A stretch of 64,000 nt of DNA. It comes from an uncultured Acidobacteriia bacterium (GTDB lineage: Bacteria > Acidobacteriota > Terriglobia > Bryobacterales > Bryobacteraceae). Both the position numbers and the translations under genes were made by a program. Of the stretch, positions 8,159 to 15,548 are shown one piece after another. Within the stretch, counting starts at the first letter, position 1; each line of letters begins with the position of its first letter. The notes under the pieces were generated by a model. The model was not told the DNA's origin, searched no databases, and saw only the letters and a program-made list of their open reading frames with translations. Location: NCBI GenBank assembly GCA_903828455.1, contig CAIKMJ010000077.1, positions 1-64,000 of the forward strand, in the 5' to 3' direction.

Positions 8159-8854
8159 ATGGCACGAAAAATCAGCGTCGTCGAAGACGAACCCGCGCTG
8201 GCTTCGCTCATCGAATACAACCTCTCGCAAAGCGGTTTTCAGGTGCAATTGCTGAATGGCGCCGGCGCGACGGTGCGCGAGCTCGAAGCCGCCCGGCCGG
8301 ATCTCATCGTTCTGGACGTCATGCTGCCGGGGCAGGACGGGTTTGAAGTCTGCCGCCGCATTCGCCAGTCCGAGACACTTTCCCGCACGCCGGTCATCTT
8401 TCTCACCGCGCGCGGCGATGAAATAGACCGCGTCCTCGGTCTCGAAATCGGCGGCGACGACTACATCACCAAACCCTTCAGTCCGCGCGAACTGGTCGCC
8501 CGCGTGAAGGCCCACCTGCGCCGTTCCGAGGCCGATGCCGCGCCGCAGTCCGGCGCCCTCACCTTTGGGCCGTTTCGTCTCGATAAGGCCGCGCGCCGGG
8601 TCTTTCAGAATGACCGCGAAATCGAGCTGACCTCCACCGAGTTCCGCCTGCTGGAATTCTTTCTCACTCACACCGGCACTGCGTGGTCGCGCGAACGCCT
8701 GCTGCAGGAGGTGTGGGGCGAGCAGCACTTTGTGACTCCGCGCACGGTGGATGTTCACGTCCGCCGTCTCCGCGAACAGATTGAAGAAAAGCCCGATGAA
8801 CCGGTTCGTCTGGTCACCGTCCGCGGTTTCGGCTACCGTTTCGAAACCCCGTAA
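8159..8854 (+). CDS. OmpR/PhoB-family response regulator (first of tandem pair)
   Basis: DNA-binding response regulator of 231 residues. The receiver domain carries the acidic pair E9/D10, phosphoacceptor D53 (LIVLDVMLPG), and KPF at about 104. A winged-helix Trans_reg_C domain follows (about 135-230), with recognition region RTVDVHVRRLREQIE and the C-terminal RGFGYRF hairpin. The ATG lies 3 bases after the DUF971 stop. No histidine kinase gene is adjacent. A second regulator of the same type follows 99 bases on, behind a Pho-box-like repeat, so a PhoB-like role is plausible but not proven. Confidence 0.93.
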   Translation: MARKISVVEDEPALASLIEYNLSQSGFQVQLLNGAGATVRELEAARPDLIVLDVMLPGQDGFEVCRRIRQSETLSRTPVIFLTARGDEIDRVLGLEIGGDDYITKPFSPRELVARVKAHLRRSEADAAPQSGALTFGPFRLDKAARRVFQNDREIELTSTEFRLLEFFLTHTGTAWSRERLLQEVWGEQHFVTPRTVDVHVRRLREQIEEKPDEPVRLVTVRGFGYRFETP

Positions 8855-8889
8855 TTCCGCGCTGCTCCGCCTCACGACTTCACTCAGCC

Positions 8890-8933
8890 TTCACCGTGCT
8901 GTAACCAGGCCGTAACCTGTTTTCCGCTACGCT
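8890..8933 (+). promoter_or_regulatory. Pho-box-like triple direct repeat and -10 element
   Basis: Three hexamers with exact 11-base spacing, TTCACC (8890), GTAACC (8901) and GTAACC (8912), are followed after 10 bases by a -10-like TACGCT (8928-8933). Eleven-base direct repeats overlapping the -35 position are the binding mode of PhoB/PhoP-type OmpR-family regulators. The site lies between two such regulator genes and probably controls the second one. Confidence 0.6.
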
Positions 8934-8953
8934 GAAACTGTCGGAAGCCCGAA

Positions 8954-9706
8954 ATGTCGGGGATAGGAATCGCCGTGAACAAAAGAATCGTCCTGATCGA
9001 AGACGACGCAGACCTTTACGCCCTTCTCAAGTACAACCTCGAAAAGGAAGGTTTTGCGCTCAACGGCTCGCAGACCGGCCGCGGCGCGCTCGATCTGTGC
9101 CGTCGCGTGCGGCCCGATCTCATCCTGCTCGATATCATGCTGCCGGACTCCGACGGGCTCGATATCTGCAAAGGCATCCGGAACGATTCGGAACTGGCAC
9201 AAACACCGGTCATTTTCCTGACCGCGCGCGGCTCGGAGACGGACCGCATCGTCGGCCTCGAACTCGGCGCCAACGATTACATCGTGAAGCCGTTCTTTAT
9301 CCGCGAGCTGATCGCCCGCATCCGTCTGCAGTTGCGCTCGCAGAACGTGCCGGCGCGCGTCCTGAAGGCCGGCGGCGTGGAACTGGACCGCAGCAGTTGC
9401 GTGGTGCGGCTCGATGGCGAAGTGCTGGCACTCACCGCCACCGAATTCCGGCTCCTCGAATTTCTGATGACTCGCCCGGGCGTCGTCTTCAGCCGCGAAC
9501 AGCTGCTGAATGCCGTCTGGGGTCAGGATCGCGCCATCACGGACCGCACGGTGGACGTCTACATCCTGCGGCTGCGCCAGAAGGTGGAAAAAGACGCTTC
9601 CGGACCCCGCCTGATCCACTCGATCCGCGGTTTCGGCTATTCCTTCGAACCCAAGCCTGCTGTGCCCGCCGCGGCCGCCGAGCAGAGCGTCGCACAAGCC
9701 CAATAG
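8954..9706 (+). CDS. OmpR/PhoB-family response regulator (second of tandem pair)
   Basis: DNA-binding response regulator, 250 residues from the ATG at 8954. A GTG at 8975, seven codons in and with its own AGGA, is an equally good start and begins right at the receiver core (KRIVLIEDD). Phosphoacceptor is D60 (LILLDIMLPD), with KPF in the last receiver loop. The winged-helix domain has the recognition segment RTVDVYILRLRQKVE. A short Ala-rich tail extends beyond the usual C-terminal RGFGYSF. The 11-base direct repeats at 8890-8917 mark it as a likely target of itself or of the first regulator. No cognate sensor kinase is in the window. Confidence 0.93.
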   Translation: MSGIGIAVNKRIVLIEDDADLYALLKYNLEKEGFALNGSQTGRGALDLCRRVRPDLILLDIMLPDSDGLDICKGIRNDSELAQTPVIFLTARGSETDRIVGLELGANDYIVKPFFIRELIARIRLQLRSQNVPARVLKAGGVELDRSSCVVRLDGEVLALTATEFRLLEFLMTRPGVVFSREQLLNAVWGQDRAITDRTVDVYILRLRQKVEKDASGPRLIHSIRGFGYSFEPKPAVPAAAAEQSVAQAQ

Positions 9707-9750
9707 CGGCGATTTGTTCGCCAGCGGCTCGGTGTATTTCAGTCGTATGC

Positions 9751-9763
9751 TACTCTGAGCCAC
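9751..9763 (+). promoter_or_regulatory. -10 element next to the sua5/yrdC-family start
   Basis: TACTCT (9751-9756) lies 7 bases before the GTG at 9764, and TATGCT overlaps just upstream. There is no Shine-Dalgarno sequence, so the transcript is probably leaderless or has a leader of only a few bases. Confidence 0.45.
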
Positions 9764-10411
9764 GTGGCTACCGATCTCGTGGAATTCGATCCTCTCGATC
9801 CACCGGCTGACGTTCTCGACCGCGCCGCCACCGCCATCCGCCGCGGAAAAGTGGTCGCCATCCCCACGGACGCGCTTTACATTCTTGCGGCCGATCCATT
9901 CAACATGCATGCCGTCCGCCAGGTTTACCTCGCCAAAGGCCGGCAGATTCAGCGCGCGCTGCCACTGCTGGTGCGCGATCCCATGATGGTGGAAGACCTG
10001 GCCAGCGATATCTCGGTGCGTTTCAAAATGCTCACCCGCCGCTTCTGGCCCGGGCCGCTCACCATCATCCTGCCCGCTTCCTCCGGCGTGCCGCTGCGCG
10101 CCACCGGCAACACCGGAAGGCTTGCCGTGCGCCAGTCGCGTTCGCCGCTTGTCGATGAGCTCATCACGCGGCTCAATCAGCCAATTGTGGCGACCAGCGC
10201 CAACATTTCGGGCCGCCCCACCTGCAGCAGCGGCATCGAAGTCTTCGGCATGATGGATGGCACCGTGGATCTTGTGCTGGATGGAGGCTCCTGTCAGGGC
10301 CCCGGCGCAAGCACCGTCGATATCACCGGGCCCGACTGGCAGATGATCCGCGAAGGCGCGATCACGCAGAAAGAAATCGCCGCCTGCCTCGATTCGCCCT
10401 TCGACAGTTAA
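9764..10411 (+). CDS. Sua5/YciO/YrdC-family L-threonylcarbamoyladenylate synthase
   Basis: Member of the Sua5/YrdC family, which makes threonylcarbamoyl-AMP from threonine, bicarbonate and ATP for the t6A37 modification of tRNAs reading ANN codons. The single 215-residue YrdC domain carries the conserved basic/Thr N-terminal region (GKVVAIPTDALYIL), KGRQIQRALPLLV, the FWPGPLTIILPAS block and the ATSANISGRP motif. No Sua5-type C-terminal domain is present, so it is of the short TsaC/YciO type. YciO-like paralogues are the main alternative. It converges with maoC across a shared hairpin. Confidence 0.88.
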   Translation: MATDLVEFDPLDPPADVLDRAATAIRRGKVVAIPTDALYILAADPFNMHAVRQVYLAKGRQIQRALPLLVRDPMMVEDLASDISVRFKMLTRRFWPGPLTIILPASSGVPLRATGNTGRLAVRQSRSPLVDELITRLNQPIVATSANISGRPTCSSGIEVFGMMDGTVDLVLDGGSCQGPGASTVDITGPDWQMIREGAITQKEIAACLDSPFDS

Positions 10412-10414
10412 AAT

Positions 10415-10432
10415 CCGGCGGTCAGACGCCGG
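10415..10432. terminator. Hairpin between convergent yrdC-like and maoC genes
   Basis: CCGGCG (10415-10420) pairs with CGCCGG (10427-10432) around a 6-base loop. Read on the minus strand it is followed by ATTTTAA, so it can end the maoC transcript; it may also slow plus-strand transcription. It overlaps the maoC stop codon. Confidence 0.5.
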
Positions 10433-10877
10433 TTCCGGCCGCGGGCCGGCGCTTCACAATGAGGCGGTCGGAGAATACCGCCACCGGCTCCTCGCGCTGA
10501 TTCCGCACCGTCACCGAAAACGTCACGACGCCCCGGTCCGCCCCGCGCGGCAGCAGGTCGGTGACTTTGCGGGTGACGCGAATCGTGTCGCCGGCGAACA
10601 CCGGGTTGGTGAAGCGCATCTTTTCCACCGAGTACAGCGCGATCAGCGAATCCGTCAGCAGACTCATCTGCGTGGAGAGGCCCGTGGCGATGCTGAACAC
10701 CAGCGCGCCGTGCGCCACCCGGCGGCCGAACGGAGTGTTCTTTGCGAACTCCTCATCCACGTGCAGCGGAAAGAAGTCGCCCGAAAGTCCGGCGAAGTTC
10801 ACGATGTCGGCTTCCGTCACGGTGCGGCCGCGCGACGTGAACGCGTCGCCCGTCGCGAAGTCGTCGAAATATTTCAT
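10422..10877 (-). CDS. MaoC-like dehydratase
   Basis: Hot-dog fold enoyl-CoA hydratase-like protein of 151 residues. The signature lies near residues 27-49: FAGLSGDFFPLHVDEEFAK holds the Asp and His that form the (R)-specific hydratase catalytic pair. KYFDDFATGD at the N-terminus and RVAHGALVFSIATGLS are also typical. Substrate is unknown; members hydrate enoyl-CoAs in fatty acid or polyhydroxyalkanoate metabolism. It is the last gene of a minus-strand run with htrA and coaE, 6 bases from htrA. Confidence 0.88.
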   Translation of the reverse strand: MKYFDDFATGDAFTSRGRTVTEADIVNFAGLSGDFFPLHVDEEFAKNTPFGRRVAHGALVFSIATGLSTQMSLLTDSLIALYSVEKMRFTNPVFAGDTIRVTRKVTDLLPRGADRGVVTFSVTVRNQREEPVAVFSDRLIVKRRPAAGTGV

Positions 10878-10883
10878 AGGCGG

Positions 10884-12050
10884 CTAGAGCGTCTCCGGCG
10901 CCGAACCCAGCGTTACTTTGACCTTCATGGTACGGCCGCCGCGGAAGATCGTCAGTTCCATCACCTCGCCGGGCCGCTTCAGGTTCAGCGCCTTGCGCAA
11001 AGCGTCCTGCGAACTGACCGGGGCGCCGTCGATGGCGACAATCAGGTCGCCACCCGCGCCCAGCCGGTACATGCCGACGATAACCATCCGCGTCGGGCCG
11101 TGCAACCCCGCCGCCTCGGCCGGCGAGCCGGACTCGATGCCTTCGATCAGCAGCCCGCCGTTTGTCGGCAGACTCAGTGCCTCGGCCAGATCTCCCTGCA
11201 CGAACAGTGTCTGCGAGACGCCGAGCACCGGATGCGAAATCTGCCCCGTGGCGCGGTACTCTTCCAGCTTTTCCTTGGCGCGGTTGATCGGCAGCGCGAA
11301 TCCGATGCCGATGCTGCCCGCTTCGCCCGACGCCGTCTGTGAACCGTAAATCGCCGTGTTGATGCCGATCACGTTGCCGCGCGAATCCAGCAGCGGACCG
11401 CCGCTGTTGCCCGGATTGATCGCCGCATCGGTCTGGATCAGCCCTTCCATCGTGTTGCCGTCTTCGTTCTGCAGGCTGCGCCCCAGCGAACTCACAATGC
11501 CTGTGGTGAGCGTCCCTTCGAGGCCGAAGGGGTTGCCGATGGCCAGCACCTTCTGGCCCACCACCAGCGTGTCGGAATCGCCCAGATGCACGAATGGCAG
11601 CTTGCGGTTGGCTTTGATTTTGATCAGCGCCAGATCGCTGCGCCGGTCGATGCCCAGCACAGTCGCCGGGTACTGCTTCTTGTCGGACAGCGTCACAGTG
11701 ATGTTCTTCGAGCCGGAAATCACGTGGTTGTTGGTCAGAATCTCGCCATCTTCGTTGATCAGGAAGCCCGAGCCGATACCTTTTTGCGGGTAGACCTGGA
11801 AGAAGAAATCGCGCTGGTACACGACGCTCGTGATGTTGACCGTCGCCAGGTGATTGTTCTTGTAGATATCGATATTGTTCTGCTCGTCGGCCTCATAGCC
11901 GGCACCGTGCGCGGTGACCGGGTCCGACCACAGCCGCCCGCGGCTCGAAATCGGTTCCACCAGCGAGCGCAGCTTCCAGTTGCCGTGATTCGTACCCAGC
12001 CAGAATCCGGCAACGATCGCCAGCGTCAGCCACAGCACTCTGCGCTTCAT
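10884..12050 (-). CDS. HtrA/DegP-family serine protease with one PDZ domain
   Basis: Membrane-anchored trypsin-like protease of the HtrA family, expected to work in the periplasm on misfolded proteins. An N-terminal helix (about 5-19) anchors it. The catalytic triad is intact: H109 (TNNHVIS), D139 (RRSDLALI) and S216 (GNSGGP). A single PDZ domain fills residues about 280-380, as in DegS. A loop between PDZ strands (GPTRMVIVGMYRLGAGG) is somewhat long. The start codon overlaps the coaE stop by 4 bases, so the two are translationally coupled. Confidence 0.93.
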   Translation of the reverse strand: MKRRVLWLTLAIVAGFWLGTNHGNWKLRSLVEPISSRGRLWSDPVTAHGAGYEADEQNNIDIYKNNHLATVNITSVVYQRDFFFQVYPQKGIGSGFLINEDGEILTNNHVISGSKNITVTLSDKKQYPATVLGIDRRSDLALIKIKANRKLPFVHLGDSDTLVVGQKVLAIGNPFGLEGTLTTGIVSSLGRSLQNEDGNTMEGLIQTDAAINPGNSGGPLLDSRGNVIGINTAIYGSQTASGEAGSIGIGFALPINRAKEKLEEYRATGQISHPVLGVSQTLFVQGDLAEALSLPTNGGLLIEGIESGSPAEAAGLHGPTRMVIVGMYRLGAGGDLIVAIDGAPVSSQDALRKALNLKRPGEVMELTIFRGGRTMKVKVTLGSAPETL

Positions 12051-12652
12051 GCGGTCAGCCTCCTCAGATCGCGATACACTTCTTCCGTTTGACGCACCGT
12101 TTCTTCCTTCGTGCCGCCCGTATCGATCAGATAATCGGCGTACGAGCGCTTCTGCTCCACCGGCATCTGGTTGTCGAGCCGCGCCAGCACCGCCGGCAGC
12201 GTCGCCCCCGGCCGTTCCAGCGCCCGCTCGATCTGCTTCTCGCGCGGGCAGGCCACGACTATTATTTTATCGACCTCCCGGTAGTGGCCCGATTCGATCA
12301 GAATCGCCGCCACGTAGATGACGACCGCGTCCGGCTCTTCGGCCTCAATCTCCTCCATCCGCTGCCGCGCCGCTTCGTAGACCGCCGGATGCACGGCCGC
12401 ATTCAGACGAGCCAGATCTTTCGGCGACTGGAAAACACGGGCCGCGAGAAGGCGCCGGTCGATCTCGGCCTCGGCATCGAGAATGCCCTCGCCGAACGCT
12501 TCCACCACGCCGCGGTACGCCGCCCCGCCGCGCTTCATCACCTGATGCCCCAGCTCATCGGCTTCAATGACATGGCAGCCAAGATCGGCGAACGCGCGCG
12601 CCACAAAGCTCTTGCCGCACGCCATCCCGCCGGTGAGACCCGCAATCAGCAT
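12047..12652 (-). CDS. coaE: Dephospho-CoA kinase
   Basis: CoaE phosphorylates the ribose 3' hydroxyl of dephospho-CoA, the last step of coenzyme A synthesis. The P-loop GLTGGMACGKS lies at residues 5-15, slightly altered from the usual GLTGGIGSGKS; the substrate region HQVMKRGG and the IVVACPREKQIERALERPG segment fit the family. At 201 residues the length is normal. AGGA precedes the ATG. It sits between folD upstream and htrA downstream on the same strand. Confidence 0.93.
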   Translation of the reverse strand: MLIAGLTGGMACGKSFVARAFADLGCHVIEADELGHQVMKRGGAAYRGVVEAFGEGILDAEAEIDRRLLAARVFQSPKDLARLNAAVHPAVYEAARQRMEEIEAEEPDAVVIYVAAILIESGHYREVDKIIVVACPREKQIERALERPGATLPAVLARLDNQMPVEQKRSYADYLIDTGGTKEETVRQTEEVYRDLRRLTA

Positions 12653-12669
12653 GGTTGTTCCTGTTCCCG

Positions 12670-13617
12670 TCAGGCGACGCCGGTGCGCCGTTCGGCGGCT
12701 TCGATGGTGTTGCTCATCAGCATCGCGATGGTGAGCGGCCCCACGCCGCCCGGCACCGGCGTATAGGCGGACGCCAGTCGCGCCATATCCACCGGATTGA
12801 CGTCGCCCACCAGCAGACTGCCGTTTTTATCGAACACCGCCAGCCGTTCCGGCGAGAAGATTCGTTCCGCTTCGGTCCGCGAATCGATGCGGTTGACCCC
12901 AACGTCCACCACCACGGCGCCCGGCCGGATGTGGTTCGCGTTCAGCAGCGCCGGCCGCCCGATCGCCGCCACCAGGATATCCGCCGTGCGGCAAACCGCC
13001 GCCAGATCGGGCGTCTTCGAGTGGCAGATCGTCACGGTAGCGTTTTCCTGGAGTAGCAGCAATGACATGGGCTTGCCCACGATGTCGCTGCGCCCGGCCA
13101 CCACGGCGTGCTTCCCGGCCATCGCAATGCCGTAGTGCTTCAGCATGCGAATCACGCCCGCCGGCGTGCAGGGCTTCAGTCCGGGCCGTCCCATGGTCAA
13201 CAGCCCCACGTTGAAGGGATGGAATCCGTCCACGTCCTTTTCGGGCAGCACCGCGCCCAGCACCCGCTGCGTGTCGATGTGGGCGGGCAGCGGCAGTTGC
13301 ACCAGTATGGCGTCGATCTCCTCGCGTCCGTTGAGCTCCTGCACGATGGCGAGCAGCGCTTCGGTCGTGATCTCCGCCGGACGCGTGATCTGTTCGCTGT
13401 GGATGCCGAGTTCGGCGGCCGTCAGCGTCTTGCTGCGGACATAGCTTTCCGATGCCGGATCATTGCCCACCAGCACCACGGCGAGGCCCGGAGCGCGCCC
13501 GGCGTGGCTGCGGAGCCGCTCCACGCGCGGGCGTATTTCTGATTTAATCTGGTCGCGGACGGTCTTCCCGTCCAGAATCTTCGCCTGAGAACTCGGGCCT
13601 GCGGAAATCGGAGACAC
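12670..13617 (-). CDS. folD: FolD: methylene-tetrahydrofolate dehydrogenase/cyclohydrolase
   Basis: Bifunctional cytosolic enzyme interconverting 5,10-methylene-, 5,10-methenyl- and 10-formyl-tetrahydrofolate. Visible signatures are YVRSKTLTAAELGI with the catalytic Lys, QLPLPAHID, the PCTPAGVIRML segment and the GRSDIVGKPMS cofactor motif. I chose the GTG at 13617 because a TACAGT -10 lies 7 bases upstream and the protein would then begin MSPISAGPSSQAKILDG. The open frame reaches a TTG at 13635 as an alternative. It heads the coaE-htrA-maoC run. Confidence 0.93.
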   Translation of the reverse strand: MSPISAGPSSQAKILDGKTVRDQIKSEIRPRVERLRSHAGRAPGLAVVLVGNDPASESYVRSKTLTAAELGIHSEQITRPAEITTEALLAIVQELNGREEIDAILVQLPLPAHIDTQRVLGAVLPEKDVDGFHPFNVGLLTMGRPGLKPCTPAGVIRMLKHYGIAMAGKHAVVAGRSDIVGKPMSLLLLQENATVTICHSKTPDLAAVCRTADILVAAIGRPALLNANHIRPGAVVVDVGVNRIDSRTEAERIFSPERLAVFDKNGSLLVGDVNPVDMARLASAYTPVPGGVGPLTIAMLMSNTIEAAERRTGVA

Positions 13618-13630
13618 GATTCTCACTGTA
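13618..13630 (-). promoter_or_regulatory. -10 element next to the folD start
   Basis: On the minus strand TACAGT (13630-13625) lies 7 bases before the GTG at 13617. No Shine-Dalgarno sequence is seen. This fits a leaderless folD transcript and argues for the GTG over the upstream TTG. Confidence 0.45.
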
Positions 13631-13659
13631 CACAACCGCCTCCGGCGACGCCGGGTTGG

Positions 13660-14526
13660 CTAAACGCTCAGCACGGGGCACGGCGCTTCCCGGACAATCC
13701 CGTACGAGTTTGCCCGCAAGCGTCCCGCGCCGTCGGCGATCGCGCCGCGCCCAATCACTACCAGGTCGCACCGTTTCTTCAGCGCCATGCTGCGGACCAT
13801 TCCCGAAACGCCGCCGCCCGCCAGTATCATCTCGACCTCCGTGCCGGGTTCTTCGTCAATCTTCACCTGCTGAGTCTTTGCGGCATCCACCAGCAGTTCC
13901 TGCAGTTGGTTCTCGGTCTGGTCCGGCGCGATCTCTCCTTCCGGCGCCACGTGCAGCAACTCGATGGTCGCATCGGCCTCTTTCGCCAGCGCGATGGCGA
14001 ATTCCAGCGTCTCCCGGCTTTCCGGCTTCAGGTCGAGCGCGCAAAGAATGTGGCGCGGTTTGGGATGCGCGCGGTGCGATGGCTCCACCGCATGGGCCGC
14101 TGTCCAGACCGGTACGTTCGCGTCGTGCAGCACTTTGGCCGTGACCGAACCGAGCAGCAGACGGCGGAACGTGCCGTAGCCGTGCGTCGGCATGGCAATC
14201 AGGTCGATGGAGTTCTTATCGGCGTATTCCGTAATGGTGCCTGCCGGATCGCCGGTCTCGACGGCGCACGTCACCTGCACCTTCGGCAGTTCGGCGTCGG
14301 CGAACTTCTGCAGGTCGTTCCGCAGATCGCCAGCCACGCCTTCGATATCGAACGCGTCCGGATAGACCGTGTTCATCCCCGCGTACATCGGCGGCGGGGG
14401 CTGAACCACGTGCAGTAAATCGACGCGCGAACCATATCGCTGCGCGAGGGAAAGAATGAACGGCGCTGCCGCTCTCGACCGGTCGGAAAAATCCACCGGA
14501 AACAAAATCCGTTGAAATGCGGGCAT
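13660..14526 (-). CDS. Universal stress protein with two UspA domains
   Basis: Tandem UspA protein of 288 residues. Domain 1 (about 1-150) begins FQRILFPVDFSDRSRAA and contains GYGTFRRLLLGSVTAKVLHDANVPV, the nucleotide-binding G-x(9)-G(S/T) type motif. Domain 2 (about 155-288) begins RHILCALDLKPESRETLEFA and ends with a weaker ATP-motif region (GRGAIADGAGRLRANSYG). Such proteins usually bind ATP and appear under starvation or oxidative stress; the exact role is unknown. AAGGAGG precedes the ATG. It lies 13 bases after the degenerate receiver gene. Confidence 0.92.
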   Translation of the reverse strand: MPAFQRILFPVDFSDRSRAAAPFILSLAQRYGSRVDLLHVVQPPPPMYAGMNTVYPDAFDIEGVAGDLRNDLQKFADAELPKVQVTCAVETGDPAGTITEYADKNSIDLIAMPTHGYGTFRRLLLGSVTAKVLHDANVPVWTAAHAVEPSHRAHPKPRHILCALDLKPESRETLEFAIALAKEADATIELLHVAPEGEIAPDQTENQLQELLVDAAKTQQVKIDEEPGTEVEMILAGGGVSGMVRSMALKKRCDLVVIGRGAIADGAGRLRANSYGIVREAPCPVLSV

Positions 14527-14539
14527 CAGACTGCCTCCT

Positions 14540-14938
14540 TCAGATACGATTCCACACTCGCCATGCGTGATTCAGCAAGCTGAACAGGTGCGGTGCGTTC
14601 AGATGCCGCGCATCGACGTAGCAGGCTCCCGCCGCGATGGCATCGCGCCATTCGCGGTCGCTCGGGTGCTCGTCGAATACTAACACCTGCGGCGGATGCG
14701 GCGCACGGTTGGCTCCGGAGAGCACCTCCCGCCACTGGTCCGCCCCGCAGAGCACCACGGGGACATTGGACTTCGCAAACCGCTCGGCGGCATGTTCGAA
14801 ATCCATGGTCTGCTCGAAGTTCCAATGGGAACCCCGCAGGAGGTTTCGAAGATGCTCGCCGAGCGGCGTGGAGCCGACAACGAGAGCGCACGAACTCGTT
14901 GTCGACCGTGCCGGTTGGAGGCTTGTCAGAGCCGGCAT
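14540..14938 (-). CDS. Degenerate receiver-like protein
   Basis: Small protein of 132 residues with the outline of a response-regulator receiver: alternating strands (SCALVVGST, VPVVLCGA, PPQVLVFDE) and a C-terminal helix. The phosphoacceptor Asp is absent; the strand-3 position reads VVLCGADQW. The N-terminal acidic pair is also absent, so it is unlikely to be phosphorylated in the classical way. No output domain is present. AAAGGG precedes the ATG and the Usp gene follows 13 bases later, so the pair is probably one stress-related operon. The family call is from pattern only. Confidence 0.6.
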   Translation of the reverse strand: MPALTSLQPARSTTSSCALVVGSTPLGEHLRNLLRGSHWNFEQTMDFEHAAERFAKSNVPVVLCGADQWREVLSGANRAPHPPQVLVFDEHPSDREWRDAIAAGACYVDARHLNAPHLFSLLNHAWRVWNRI

Positions 14939-15067
14939 AATGCCCTTTCTGGTGCACGCCCGGAACCGAAGCGGAATCGTTGATTTTGAAAGAGATACGT
15001 TAACGTCCGCGCCTGGCCTGCGCGAACTCGCGCAACCGCCCGCGCCTCCGCCCTCCGCCCTGGCGCA

Positions 15068-15499
15068 CTAATTTTCCGCGCGCTTCTCGGTGGGATAACC
15101 CTTGTCGATCCAGTCGGCCTTCAGGTTGTCCGGTATCACCATCGCCCGCACGCGGGTGAAACCCATCTCGTGCAATGCCGCAAACGCCGGCCGGATGTTC
15201 GGACACTTGTCCCAGGGGCAACAGCCGCAGTAAAGCACGATGTCGCGGTCCTTCGGCTGCCCCGCCACGGCCTTCTTCAGTTCGGCGATCCCTTCAGCCT
15301 TCGACCCCGGCCCGGCGTACTTCGAACCCGTAATGTGCGCCGCCCGGTACAGCACGGGGAATCCAACCTGGAGAAGCAGCGGCGACTTCACGTCTTTCGC
15401 CACCTGTTCCGGCTGGACAAGATCTGTCGCGGTCCATGGATCGGCCGCCAGCAGAAGAGCGGCGCAGGCCACCAGCACGGCAGGGAAGCGGTGTGTCAT
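15068..15499 (-). CDS. Exported rhodanese-like protein
   Basis: Rhodanese-domain protein of 143 residues with an N-terminal signal peptide (about 1-18, ending ALLLAA). The active-site loop reads YCGCCPWDKCPN (about 90-101), an unusually Cys-rich version of the CxxxxR/K sulfurtransferase loop. Such proteins move sulfane sulfur or bind anions; here it would act outside the cytoplasm. A TAGAAT -10 lies 6 bases before the ATG. It lies downstream of the efflux pump genes on the same strand but has its own promoter. Confidence 0.85.
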   Translation of the reverse strand: MTHRFPAVLVACAALLLAADPWTATDLVQPEQVAKDVKSPLLLQVGFPVLYRAAHITGSKYAGPGSKAEGIAELKKAVAGQPKDRDIVLYCGCCPWDKCPNIRPAFAALHEMGFTRVRAMVIPDNLKADWIDKGYPTEKRAEN

Positions 15500-15511
15500 A
15501 AGCCGATTCTA
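15500..15511 (-). promoter_or_regulatory. -10 element next to the rhodanese start
   Basis: On the minus strand TAGAAT (15511-15506) lies 6 bases before the ATG at 15499, with no ribosome site. This is the leaderless arrangement seen at several other heads in this window. Confidence 0.5.
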
Positions 15512-15548
15512 CGCCAATTCGGCGCCTCGCCTTCGCGTGAGGGAAAGT

